In this document: in pieces, positions 25,734 through 34,149 of the stretch
How positions within the stretch are numbered: the stretch's first letter is position 1
Layout: every line of letters starts with the position of its first letter
From: Nocardiopsis sp. CNT312
GTDB lineage: Bacteria; Actinomycetota; Actinomycetes; Streptosporangiales; Streptosporangiaceae
Reading direction: 5' to 3'
Assembly (NCBI RefSeq): GCF_000515115.1
Contig: NZ_AZXF01000011.1
Span: 172,704 to 236,703 of the forward strand
Length of the DNA: 64,000 bases
Notes under the pieces: generated by a model
Told to the model about the DNA's origin: nothing
The model's database searches: none
Seen by the model: only the letters and a program-made list of their open reading frames with translations
Program-made: the position numbers and the translations under genes

Positions 25734-26507
25734 TCAGCCACGCCGGTGGACCTTGTGTTGTGCGGCCTGGGCGAGCGGTCGCACGACGAGGAAGTCGACA
25801 TTGACGTGTGAGGGGCGGGTGACCGTCCAGGCGACGGTGTCGGCGATGTCCTCGGCCGTGAGCGGTTCGTCCACTCCCGCGTAAACGGCTGCCGCGCGGT
25901 CCGCGTCCCCGCGGTAGCGGTTGAGGGAGAACTCCTCGGTGTGGACCATGCCGGGGGCGATCTCCACGACGCGCACGGGCCTGCCACACAGTTCCAGGCG
26001 CAGGGTCCCGGCCAGGGCGTGCTCGGCGTGCTTGGCCGCGCTGTAACCGCCGCCGCCCTCGTAGACGGTGAAGGCTGCGGTGGAGGAGATGAGCACCACG
26101 GTCCCGTCGCCGCTCTCGGTGAGGAGCGGGAGCAGGGCCTGCGTGGTGGCGAGGGCACCCATGACGTTCGTCTCGAACATGGTGCGCCAGTCGGAGGGAT
26201 CGGCGTCGGCCACCGTCTCGGTCCCAAGGGCGCCGCCGGCGTTGTTGACGAGCACGTCGCAGCGGGTCAGGCCGTCAACGGCCGCCGTGACGGACGACGG
26301 ATCGGTGACGTCCATGGGCCGGACCTCCGCCGCCGTCCCGTCCGCCGCGATGAGTTCGGCGACCCGTTCCAAGGCGCCGACCCGTCGGCCGGTCAGGACG
26401 ACGTGGTATCCCTCGCGGGCCAGTCGGCGCGCGGTGGCCGCGCCGATCCCGCTTCCGGCCCCGGTGATGAGAGCGGTCCTCTGGGCGTCTTTCGGGTGAG
26501 GGCTCAT
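25734..26507 (-). CDS. Short-chain dehydrogenase/reductase
   Basis: 257-aa classical SDR with cofactor motif TGAGSGIG near residue 16, NNAGG, the catalytic Ser in ISST, and YSAAK (Tyr-x3-Lys). An Arg in LTGRRVGAL suggests NADP(H). ATG overlaps the stop of the upstream gene. Placed just upstream of the aroA-like gene in the operon, it could reduce the aldehyde made by the Ppd-like enzyme to a 2-hydroxyethyl compound, the job that FomC does in fosfomycin synthesis. That assignment is inference. Confidence 0.85.
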   Translation of the reverse strand: MSPHPKDAQRTALITGAGSGIGAATARRLAREGYHVVLTGRRVGALERVAELIAADGTAAEVRPMDVTDPSSVTAAVDGLTRCDVLVNNAGGALGTETVADADPSDWRTMFETNVMGALATTQALLPLLTESGDGTVVLISSTAAFTVYEGGGGYSAAKHAEHALAGTLRLELCGRPVRVVEIAPGMVHTEEFSLNRYRGDADRAAAVYAGVDEPLTAEDIADTVAWTVTRPSHVNVDFLVVRPLAQAAQHKVHRRG

Positions 26508-26980
26508 CGGGTCACGGCCCGTTCCGGAGCGGACTCCGCCGGGGAGAGGACCGGAGAGTCGGTCTGGGCAAGCCAGACATGGGCTCCCGGCTGCAGCAGG
26601 AAACGAAGGTCCGACCGGCTCTGACCAGACGTTTCGACCGATCCGCCGAGGAAAACCAGGAAGGCCTTGCCCGCGCTCACGTCGGGGAAGCAGTGGCCGG
26701 CAGCGAACTCCGCCAAGAGACCGGTGGGGTTGTGCACGCCGAGCAGGCGGGTCGGAGTGTGCGGCGTGCGGGCGAGACCGGGCGCGGACGTGCGGAGGGA
26801 ACTGCGCAGGCCGCTTCCCAGGGCGGGGCTCGAAACGGACCCCGCGAGGTGGAGAACATGCAGCAGATCAGGGCTGCTGTCCGAACAGAAGGGCAGGTAC
26901 TCGGGGTCCAGTGGATCTTTGTTCATGCCTCTGGGGCGAAAGTCGGATTTCTCCGGGTCCCTCTTCATGGCTTCCTGCAT
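26504..26980 (-). CDS. Unknown small protein heading the aroA-gpmI-ppd-phn operon
   Basis: About 158 aa, not recognised. It is soluble, with predicted beta strands (LLHVLHLAGSV, KAFLVFLGGSVE, LRFLLQPGAHVWLAQTD) that would suit a compact barrel or cupin-like fold, and it lacks an obvious metal motif. It overlaps the SDR gene by ATGA, so it belongs to the operon. Start choice is weak: ATG codons at 26980, 26968 and 26926 all lack good spacing to a ribosome site. Its position first in a putative arsonate operon makes it a candidate pathway-specific enzyme or binding protein. Confidence 0.55.
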   Translation of the reverse strand: MQEAMKRDPEKSDFRPRGMNKDPLDPEYLPFCSDSSPDLLHVLHLAGSVSSPALGSGLRSSLRTSAPGLARTPHTPTRLLGVHNPTGLLAEFAAGHCFPDVSAGKAFLVFLGGSVETSGQSRSDLRFLLQPGAHVWLAQTDSPVLSPAESAPERAVTR

Positions 26981-27648
26981 TCTGAAATTATTTCTTCTTG
27001 ATAAATTAGCCTGACGACGGTGTGGCGCCAATGGCTCTGGCGAGTTGAGAACACGACCCCAAAGGGGTGGTGTGGTGAGAAGGTATAAATCACCGTGACC
27101 GCTGTCAATGAAACGGGCACGCGCTCCTTATTTCGGGACATTATCGGTGTCCCGTGTGACGCGTGTTGCACGGGCTTGCTCAGTTTATTTTTGTGGCACT
27201 TCACTGAGGCGTGTCACCCCCCTTACTCCGGCGAGGCCCTGAGCGCAGGAAAACGGGGGCGAGAACTCTTTGTCGACGAGAACTTCGATCGTGTCCCACC
27301 GGGTGGTGTGACCTCGTCCGGCCCCAGAGGCCCCGAGGGAATGGCGCGCGGGCCAGCGATGCGTTTCGTTCGGACAATCGGTGCTTCGCACCAACTCAAG
27401 GGGGCGCGATCGGGACTTTCGCGGCACGGACCGCCACGGGGCACCTTGCACCGAGCTCTCGACCTGTGGGAGCCAGGATCGACGGTTCCAGGACACCAGC
27501 CGTCGGACGGGCCTCGCCGTGCCGACGGCCGCCGTCCGACTGAGGAAATTCCTCAGTCCTGCCTGAGTCATCCATCCGAGAGGAGATCCACGCGTCCGTC
27601 GAGGCGGTGGGGGAACCTTCCTTGGCGGCGGAGGGCTGACGTGCCGCT
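26981..27648. other. Intergenic region, no credible gene; one long palindrome
   Basis: About 670 bp without a supported gene between the operon and the AfsA-like remnant. AT-rich sequence at 26990-27210 probably contains the operon promoter. A 19-bp inverted repeat (9-bp arms ACTGAGGAA, one-base centre) lies at 27539-27557, just beyond the AfsA remnant, and may be an operator or terminator stem. Confidence 0.5.
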
Positions 27649-28236
27649 TCATCGACTCCGTGGAGGCACCGTACACGCCGTGGTCCCGCGATCCCCGCGC
27701 AAGCGCTCACAGACGGCGGGAGGGTGTGCGCTGCACCTGGCCCCGACGGTTCCCCTCCGGGTGCCGCCCCGGTACGCCGTGAGACGGAGCGCGAGCGATC
27801 CGGGGCGCTGTCCTCGGCGCGCGGCCTCGAAGCGGTCCGCGCGAAGGGTGTCCCGGCGGGCGGCCCTCCGACGGACAGGGCGGCCCGCTCGACCGAGCGG
27901 CAAGGCCCTGCCAGATCAGACAGCGCCCGAACGGTAGGTCATAGGCGGCGTGCGGCAACGGGGGAAGGCCTGGAGGACGGTCCCCGCGAACAGAAACGGA
28001 AGAGGGCAGCAATCGCCGCCCTCTGACACGGAGAAGTCGTGCGGTCTCGGCCCTGGGGCATGGATGACGAACGAGTTTTCGCCTGTCGGTCGCATGCCCG
28101 CGAGCAGGAGCTCGGACAGCGCGAGCTTGTGCACGTACTCGCGGTGAGCGGGAGCGGTGGGAACGGGGGACTGATCTTCCCACCCGCCTCCGGAGAAGGT
28201 CAGAGTCGGGTGTGGATCATTGCGAACGAACCTCAT
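27649..28236 (-). pseudogene. AfsA-like gamma-butyrolactone biosynthesis protein, frameshifted and truncated
   Basis: ATG at 28236 after AGGAATC opens a frame with EYVHKLALSELLLAGMRPTG and FVIHAPGPRPHDFSVSEG, matching the VHK..EVLL and W.R.H.FY region of AfsA. At about 27975 similarity moves to a second frame (PLPHAAYDLPFGRCLIWQ), and after about 27903 to a third (GTRRGTVGARCSAHPPAVCE followed by RLRGDR, the 'SGRFTC..PAVYRRLRG' end of the first AfsA half). The second hotdog repeat is missing. It would have made a butyrolactone precursor to match the broken TetR receptor at 13.1 kb. Confidence 0.6.
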
Positions 28237-28324
28237 GCGTGATTCCTGCGACCGGGGGCTCCGTGTCCTTGGGACGGATCGAGAGCGAAGTGACTCGAGC
28301 CTGGAAAGAGGCGAAAGGAAAATA

Positions 28325-28338
28325 AAAACATTTGTTTT
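28325..28338. promoter_or_regulatory. AT-rich palindrome upstream of the AfsA remnant
   Basis: AAAACATTTGTTTT is a perfect inverted repeat in an AT-rich island 90 bp upstream of the AfsA-like start. It resembles the AT-rich autoregulatory elements bound by butyrolactone receptors. No gene is supported between 28237 and 28695 otherwise. Confidence 0.4.
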
Positions 28339-28695
28339 GTTTGTCAAGGTCGTATCTGCGGGTACTGGGAGCCGACCGTATCCGACGGCTGGCCCGACAC
28401 CCTGATTTCGGGTTCGTGCTCCCTTCTCGAACGCTGCCCGTGAGGACCGGGGGCTTCGGCATACCGGCCCGGGTGTTCATGGTGATGACGAGCTGCTGTA
28501 GGCGACCGTCCCCGGTCGAGCGTGGCGGAAAACGGCTGGCTGTCGGTGGCGGCCCTCGCCGCGGAAAACCCGTCGAAGTGTCACCGCCCCTCCCCGGAAG
28601 GCTCGTATTCAACCGGGAATCCGGTCCCGATCCTGACCGGAAGCGGACAGGGGAACGACATCTCTTTTCACACCCCGGTACCGGACACTGTGCTC

Positions 28696-29259
28696 ATGGC
28701 GATCATTCACAAGGCCAGCGTCACGCCGAGCAAGACGGCCCTGATCGAGGCATGGCTGGACGGACGGCCATGGGCGGGCCGCGGACGCGACCAGGTGCTC
28801 GGCAAGTACAGATTCGACGACCCAGAAGGAGAGGTCGGGGTGGAGGCGTTCCTGATCCGACGCGGGGACCGCCTGCTCCACCTTCCGCTGACCTACAGAG
28901 GGGCGCCCCTGGCCGGTCACGAAGACCACCTCGTGGGAACCATGGAGCACTCCACCCTGGGGACGCGCTGGGTCTACGACGGAACCGAGGACGAGGTGTC
29001 GGTCGCGTGTTTCCGGCGGGCGCTCAACGGCGAGCAGAGCCAGGCGGACCTGGAGGTCTGGGAGGGCGGCCGCCTCGTGGCGCGAAGGGAACAGCAGGTC
29101 CTGCTCCGCGTGGAGCCCGGGGCCGACGGCGACGGTGCCGGAGCGGCTCACGGCGGACGGTTGGTACTCCCGCACGTGCTGGACCCCCAGCCCCGGGGCC
29201 GCAGTCGGCTCCGCGCCCGATGGGGTGACCAACAGGCGGTGGTCGCGGCCCTCTCCTAA
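28696..29259 (+). CDS. Maltokinase N-terminal cap-like domain protein
   Basis: 187-aa protein that opens MAIIHKASVTPSKTALIEAW with a following GKYRFDDPEGEVGVEAFLI, LPLTYRGAPL and GTMEHSTLGTRWVYD. This is the stand-alone cap domain found at the N-terminus of actinobacterial maltokinases and as single proteins of unknown function. ATG at 28696 is chosen on homology; no clear ribosome site is visible, and the GTG two codons earlier is possible. It is convergent with the arsR-arsN gene. Relation to the arsenic pathway is not evident. Confidence 0.75.
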   Translation: MAIIHKASVTPSKTALIEAWLDGRPWAGRGRDQVLGKYRFDDPEGEVGVEAFLIRRGDRLLHLPLTYRGAPLAGHEDHLVGTMEHSTLGTRWVYDGTEDEVSVACFRRALNGEQSQADLEVWEGGRLVARREQQVLLRVEPGADGDGAGAAHGGRLVLPHVLDPQPRGRSRLRARWGDQQAVVAALS

Positions 29260-29335
29260 CTCGTCTCAGGAGTAGACGACGAGCCGTACCGATGTCTCCC
29301 CGGCGGCTCCGGATCGCCGGCACCCAACGCTGCGC

Positions 29336-30211
29336 TCAGCAGAACGGGCGACCGGAACCGCCGGTGTCACGGACGTCGTCGGTCGTTTCGGTGTCGGCCC
29401 TGCGACGCTCCAGGAGAACGGTGTCGCGCCAGACTCCCTGGTGCCGGACGATGCGCTCGCGCACGCCGACGGTACGGAACCCCGCACGGTGGTGCAGGGC
29501 CAGACCCGCGCGGTTCTCGGGAAAGATCGACGTCTGCAGAGTCCAGAGCCCCCCGGCGTCGGCCTCGGTGACCTGGTGGTACAGCAACGCGCTGCCCACG
29601 CCCCGTCCGCGTGCGTCCTTGGCGACGTACACGAACGTCTCGGCCACTCCGGTGTAGGGCTCACGGCTGGAGACGGGTGCGGCGGCTGCCCAGCCGACCA
29701 AGCGCCCGCCGGTTTCTGCGACCCAGCGATGCCCGACGAGCCAGGAGTCCTTCCATGCCCCGCCGATGGCCGCCCGGCCGTCGGCGAGGGACGGGGCGCA
29801 GACCTCCCGCACGGTCTCCAGGTCCGTGTCCGTCATGGCGCGCGTGGTGACACCGGTGGGCAGGTCCTCGGGCCAGCAGGGGCGGGTGCTGAGCATGCCC
29901 ATGACTGCGTCGGCGGCATGGGGCAGGCCCGTGCAGCACGCTGGGTTGACCTCGACCCGGGTCGAGGTGCCCGCCCTGGTCAGGGTCACGAACCCCACGT
30001 CCGCGAGTTTACGCAGGTGGTGGGAGACCGTGGGTTGGCGAATGCCCACCGACTCCACGAGTTCTCCGACACTGACCGCCCCCGCCGCCGAGGCGATGGT
30101 GTGCAGCAGCCGGACACGCATGGGCTCGGCCAGACAGGCGAACCAAGCGGCGTAGATGTCGGCATCGGAGGGTGACAGTGGGTGATCGTGGCCGTGTGCC
30201 TGCATGCTCAT
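29336..30211 (-). CDS. ArsR regulator fused to ArsN-type GNAT acetyltransferase
   Basis: 291 aa. Residues 1-110 form an ArsR winged helix (IRQPTVSHHLRKLADVGFV) with a vicinal Cys92-Cys93 pair (NPACCTGL). Residues 115-280 form a GNAT domain with the coenzyme A loop DARGRGVGSALL and SIFPENRAGLALHHRAGFRT followed by a RERIVRHQGVWRDTVLLERR end, as in phosphinothricin/arsinothricin acetyltransferases. ArsN1 enzymes N-acetylate the amino-acid arsenical arsinothricin. The fusion joins As sensing to organoarsenical detoxification. It is divergent from the FAD-enzyme/MFS genes with an inverted-repeat operator between. Confidence 0.87.
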   Translation of the reverse strand: MSMQAHGHDHPLSPSDADIYAAWFACLAEPMRVRLLHTIASAAGAVSVGELVESVGIRQPTVSHHLRKLADVGFVTLTRAGTSTRVEVNPACCTGLPHAADAVMGMLSTRPCWPEDLPTGVTTRAMTDTDLETVREVCAPSLADGRAAIGGAWKDSWLVGHRWVAETGGRLVGWAAAAPVSSREPYTGVAETFVYVAKDARGRGVGSALLYHQVTEADAGGLWTLQTSIFPENRAGLALHHRAGFRTVGVRERIVRHQGVWRDTVLLERRRADTETTDDVRDTGGSGRPFC

Positions 30212-30230
30212 GTCCCCATTATCGACCTAT

Positions 30231-30281
30231 GTCTATGGTTGCATTCATCGACTCTCATCAATATGGTTTCCCACCATAGAC
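30231..30281. promoter_or_regulatory. Divergent promoter region with inverted repeat GTCTATGGT / ACCATAGAC
   Basis: GTCTATGGT (30231-30239) and its complement ACCATAGAC (30273-30281) flank a 33-bp AT-rich spacer between the arsR-arsN start at 30211 and the FAD-enzyme start at 30305. It is probably the operator of the fused ArsR protein and differs from the CAACAGC-type operator used elsewhere in the island. Confidence 0.6.
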
Positions 30282-30304
30282 AGCACTCGTCGAGAGGGCG
30301 TGGC

Positions 30305-31651
30305 ATGATCGCGGAACTCCCCGTAGCGGTGATCGGTGCCGGACCCGTCGGCCTGGCGGCCGCGGCCGAGTTGGCCGAGCGGGACCTGCCGGTGCTCGTG
30401 CTGGAGAAGGGAGAGCGGGCCGGCACAGCGGTTGCCGAGTGGGGCCATGTGCGCCTGTTCTCCTCCTGGCGCGACCTCGTGGCCCCGGCGGCAGAGAGGA
30501 TCCTCCGGGACACCGGCTGGCGGCGGCCGGCTGACACGGCTTACCCGACCGGACGGGAGTGGGCCGGGTCCTACCTGGCTCCGCTGGCCGACGCCCTGGG
30601 CGACAGGGTGCGCTTCGGCGCGGAGGTGACCGGGGTGAGCCGCGCGGGTCGGGACCGAGTGGTCGACGCCGAGCGGGGACGGCATCCCTTCACGGTCCGT
30701 GTACGCACCGGGCGGGGAGAGGAGTGCGTCCGGGCCCGTGCGGTGGTGGACGCCTCGGGGACGTGGAGCTCACCGAACCCGGTCGGCGGAGACGGGCTGC
30801 CGGCCCTGTGCGAGGGCACCGCCGGGGAGCGGATCTCCTACCGGGTCCCCGACCTGTCCGACCCCACCGTGCGGGACCGCCACGCGGGCCGCGTCACGGC
30901 GGTGGTGGGCCGGGGCCACTCGGCCCTGACCGCCCTCGTCGCCCTAGCCGCACTCGCGGAGCGGGCACCCGGAACCGAGGTCGTGTGGGTGTTGCGCCGG
31001 GAAGAGGTCGGCGACACCTTCGGCGGCGGAGCATCAGACCAGCTCGTCGAGCGCGGGGCCCTGGGGCTCCGGGCCAGGGCTGCGGTCGAAGCCGGGTACA
31101 TCCGGGTCGTCACCGGGTTTCGCACCGCCGAGGTCCGTCCCTGGGCGGGGCGCCTGGTCCTGGTGGACGGCAACGGCCGGCCGCTGGAACCGGTGGACGC
31201 AGTGGTCGCGCTGACCGGGTTCCGCCCCGACCTGTCGTTCCTCTCCGAGGTCCGCCTGGGACTGGACACGACGCTTCAGGCCCCCGTGGAGCTCGCCCCG
31301 CTCATCGACCCCAACGTGCACTCCTGCGGCACCGTCTACCCCCACGGGGCCAAGGAGCTCTCCCATCCGGAAGAGGGCTTCTACCTGGCGGGGGTGAAGT
31401 CCTACGGCCGCGCGCCCACGTTCCTGGCCCTGACCGGTTACGAACAGGTGCGCAGCATCGCCGCGCACCTGGCGGGCGATCACGAGGCGGCCGAGCGGGT
31501 GGAGCTGGTCCTGCCCGAGACCGGGGTGTGCAGCGGCTCCGGGCTGTCCGACTCCTCCGAAGCGGAGGAGGCGTCCGGGTCCGGGGGAGGCTGCTGCCCG
31601 GCGGAGGGGCCGCGGGACGTCGAGCTCGCCGTACCGGCCCGGGCCCTGTGA
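30305..31651 (+). CDS. FAD/NAD(P)-binding oxidoreductase of arsenic loci, Cys-rich tail
   Basis: 448-aa flavoprotein. It has an FAD motif GAGPVGLAAAAELAERDLPV at the N-terminus, a WGHVRLFSSWRDLVAP segment, a second dinucleotide motif VVGRGHSALTALVAL and a DAVVALTGFRPDLSFL region, as in flavin monooxygenase-like proteins found beside actinobacterial arsR genes. The last 40 residues are Ser/Glu/Gly-rich and contain GGGCCPAEG, a vicinal Cys pair that could bind As(III). GAGAGG precedes the ATG. It overlaps the MFS gene (GTGA). It probably oxidises an arsenical or thiol-arsenical; biochemical role unproven. Confidence 0.8.
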   Translation: MIAELPVAVIGAGPVGLAAAAELAERDLPVLVLEKGERAGTAVAEWGHVRLFSSWRDLVAPAAERILRDTGWRRPADTAYPTGREWAGSYLAPLADALGDRVRFGAEVTGVSRAGRDRVVDAERGRHPFTVRVRTGRGEECVRARAVVDASGTWSSPNPVGGDGLPALCEGTAGERISYRVPDLSDPTVRDRHAGRVTAVVGRGHSALTALVALAALAERAPGTEVVWVLRREEVGDTFGGGASDQLVERGALGLRARAAVEAGYIRVVTGFRTAEVRPWAGRLVLVDGNGRPLEPVDAVVALTGFRPDLSFLSEVRLGLDTTLQAPVELAPLIDPNVHSCGTVYPHGAKELSHPEEGFYLAGVKSYGRAPTFLALTGYEQVRSIAAHLAGDHEAAERVELVLPETGVCSGSGLSDSSEAEEASGSGGGCCPAEGPRDVELAVPARAL

Positions 31652-32880
31652 GGTCGACGACCCCACGTGCTTTCGACGCCTCCGTTCCCATCGCCGGAGC
31701 ACGCCGGGGGCTGGCGGTCCTCTGCGTCACCGTCACCACGAGCTACGGGGTGCTGTTCTACGCCTTCCCGGTCCTGGCCACGGCGATCACCGCTGACACC
31801 GGCTGGTCCACCTTCCAGGTCACCGCACTCTTCTCATCGGCCCAGATCGTAGCGGGCCTTGCCGGGGTCCTCGTGGGAAGACTGCTCCAGGCGTACGGCC
31901 CCCAGCCGGTGATGACCGTGGCGTCTGTGATCGCCGCCCCAGCCGTCGCGGGTATCGCCCTGGCCCCGAACACGGGCCTCTTCGCTTCGGCGTGGGTGCT
32001 GGCCGGGACGGCCATGGCCGGGCTGTACTATCCCCCCGCCTTCGCGGCCCTCACCCGTTGGTACGGTGCCGCCCGAGTACGGGCCCTGACCGTCCTGACG
32101 CTCTCGGCCGGGCTGGCGAGCACCGTCTTCGCCCCCCTGACGGCGGCCCTGGAACAGGAATGGGGATGGCGGGGCGCCTATCTGGTGCTGGCCGGAGTCC
32201 TCGCCGTGGTGGTCGTGCCGCTCCACGCCTTCGCCCTTCCCCGGGACCGGGCGATGCCCGTGGTGGACGAGGGCTTCAGCGGACCGGGGCCGTCGGTGCG
32301 TGCGGTGGTCCGCAGCCGGGCCTTCTGGGCCCTGACCGCGGCCCTGGCCGCGGGGTCGTTGACCGTGTACGCGGCCGTGGTCAACCTGGTCCCCCTTCTG
32401 GAGTCCCGCGGCTTCGAGACCGCGGCCGCCGCGTGGGCGCTGGCCCTGGGAGGACTCGGCCAGGTGGCGGGGCGACTGGTCTACACACACCTGGAACGGA
32501 GGACCGCTCCCGTCACCCGGCTGGTGATCGTTCTGGGCGCCTGCTCGGCCACCTCCCTGATGCTGGCTCTGGTCCCCGGCCCCTGGGGGCTGATCGTGGT
32601 GGTCGCCGTCCTCGCGGGAATGGCACGCGGTCTCCTCACCCTGCTCCACGCCACGGTGGTGGCCGACCGGTGGGGTACGACGGCCTACGCAGCGATCAGC
32701 GGAGTCATGCACGTCCCGCTGATGCTGTCCTCCGCTCTGGCTCCTTGGATCGGGGTGGCGCTGGCCGGAGCCCTCGGCGGCTACGCAGCGGCGTTCGCGG
32801 TGATGGGCGCCGTGGCGACGGCGGGTGCGGTGGCGGCACTGTACAGTCGGCCGCGCCCCTGCCCGGCGGCCGTGTCGTGA
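31648..32880 (+). CDS. MFS transporter, probable arsenical exporter
   Basis: 410-aa major facilitator with about 12 hydrophobic helices. GTG overlaps the stop of the FAD enzyme gene, so the two are co-expressed under the ArsR-ArsN-type promoter. A short polar N-terminus is followed by GLAVLCVTVTTSYGVLFYAFPV. GLYYPPAFAALTRWYG is a conserved helix 4-5 segment of this subfamily. Export of an oxidised or conjugated arsenical is inferred from the operon; known arsenic MFS proteins (ArsJ, ArsK) are precedents. Confidence 0.8.
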   Translation: MRSTTPRAFDASVPIAGARRGLAVLCVTVTTSYGVLFYAFPVLATAITADTGWSTFQVTALFSSAQIVAGLAGVLVGRLLQAYGPQPVMTVASVIAAPAVAGIALAPNTGLFASAWVLAGTAMAGLYYPPAFAALTRWYGAARVRALTVLTLSAGLASTVFAPLTAALEQEWGWRGAYLVLAGVLAVVVVPLHAFALPRDRAMPVVDEGFSGPGPSVRAVVRSRAFWALTAALAAGSLTVYAAVVNLVPLLESRGFETAAAAWALALGGLGQVAGRLVYTHLERRTAPVTRLVIVLGACSATSLMLALVPGPWGLIVVVAVLAGMARGLLTLLHATVVADRWGTTAYAAISGVMHVPLMLSSALAPWIGVALAGALGGYAAAFAVMGAVATAGAVAALYSRPRPCPAAVS

Positions 32881-33019
32881 CCGCCGAACCTGAGCGGGGC
32901 CTCCGGCTCCCCCCGTGGGACCGGGGCGTGCGCGGACGGGGCCCGGTGGTGTTCCTCGTCGAACATCCCGTGCGAGTCCTGGTCGTGCGCGGTGGCGGCC
33001 CCCGCACGGGTTCGGAGGG

Positions 33020-34093
33020 TCACCCCTCCCCGGCCAGGGCTTCGATGATCTCGGCCACTGCCCCCTTGCCCGTGCGCCCGGCGCCGATGAGCGTAGCAGA
33101 GGCCGCCCCGGTCCAGTCGCCATAACCCAACAGGAACAGCCTCGGCTGGCCGACGGAACGGTTTCCCTCCAGCACGATCCGGCCCTCGCCGTTCACCACT
33201 CCCAGAGGGGCCAGGTGGTCCAGGACGGGCCGGAAGCCCGTACACCACACGATGGCGTCGCACTCCGACTCGGTGCCGTCCGCCCACACCGGGCCGCTAC
33301 GGGTGAGGCCGTCGAACATCGGCTCGGGCTTGAGGGCTCCGCGGTCTCGGGCCTCCTTGACGGGCGGCACCATCACGATATCCCCCAAGGAGCCGATTCC
33401 CCGTGCCGTTCGGTCACCGTTCCGTTCGGCCCGTTGCCGCCGGGTGGCGATGTCGAAAAGGGCGCGACCGTCCACGTCGTCGGGCAGGAACCGGGGCGGA
33501 CGCGCTGTGGCCCAGGTGGTCTGGGCGACGCGGGAGAGCTCGGAGAGGATCTGTGCCGCCGAGTTGCCCCCTCCGACCACCACGACCCTGTGCCCGGCGA
33601 ACTCGTCCGGTTCCCGGTAATCGACGGTGTGCAATTGCCTGCCCTGGAAGTTTGCCCGTCCGGGAATTCGCGGGATGTACGGCTTGCCCCAGGTGCCGGT
33701 GGCACTGATGACGTAACGCGCTTTCCACGGCCCCCTGTCGGTGACCACCCGCAAGGCCCCGCCCGTTCGTTCCACGCTCACCGCCCGGACCGGACGGTGC
33801 ACGGGCAGGTCGTAACGCCGCTCGTACTCCTCCAGATACCAGGCCACGTGCGCCGCACTCGGATACTCGTGCCCCTCCTCGGGCGGCATCCACCAGCCCG
33901 GCAGCATACTGTGCCCAGCGGGTGAGAACAGCCGCAGCGAGTGCCAGTATTCGGTCCACGCCCCGCCCGGTGCGGCACCACTGTCCAGGATGACGTGATC
34001 GGCCTTGGCCCGCCGCAGATAGTATCCGGCCGCGAGCCCGGCCTGGCCACCTCCGATGACCACGACATCGACCGCGCGTTCCTCTGTGTGCAT
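33020..34093 (-). CDS. arsO: ArsO-type flavin-dependent monooxygenase
   Basis: 357 aa. FAD motif VIGGGQAGLAAGYYLRRAKA, the substrate-side segment WHSLRLFSPAGHSMLPGWWM, the internal SATGTWGKPYIPRIPG and the NADPH motif VVVGGGNSAAQILSELS match ArsO proteins of actinobacterial ars operons. ArsO has been reported to modify arsenicals, but its precise reaction is not settled. ATG at 34093 has a GGAAAGGACGAGG leader. It ends 140 bp from the convergent MFS gene. It marks the right border of the island, directly followed by an IS630 remnant. Confidence 0.85.
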   Translation of the reverse strand: MHTEERAVDVVVIGGGQAGLAAGYYLRRAKADHVILDSGAAPGGAWTEYWHSLRLFSPAGHSMLPGWWMPPEEGHEYPSAAHVAWYLEEYERRYDLPVHRPVRAVSVERTGGALRVVTDRGPWKARYVISATGTWGKPYIPRIPGRANFQGRQLHTVDYREPDEFAGHRVVVVGGGNSAAQILSELSRVAQTTWATARPPRFLPDDVDGRALFDIATRRQRAERNGDRTARGIGSLGDIVMVPPVKEARDRGALKPEPMFDGLTRSGPVWADGTESECDAIVWCTGFRPVLDHLAPLGVVNGEGRIVLEGNRSVGQPRLFLLGYGDWTGAASATLIGAGRTGKGAVAEIIEALAGEG

Positions 34094-34149
34094 CCTCGTC
34101 CTTTCCGGGCGTTCCTGCTGTTCGGCCGACCGGCTCCAACCGACGGTGG

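Noticed and set aside
27095..27937. 280-codon plus-strand frame
   Set aside because: No similarity, no ribosome site, and it overlaps the AfsA-like remnant on the other strand, whose fragments match a family.
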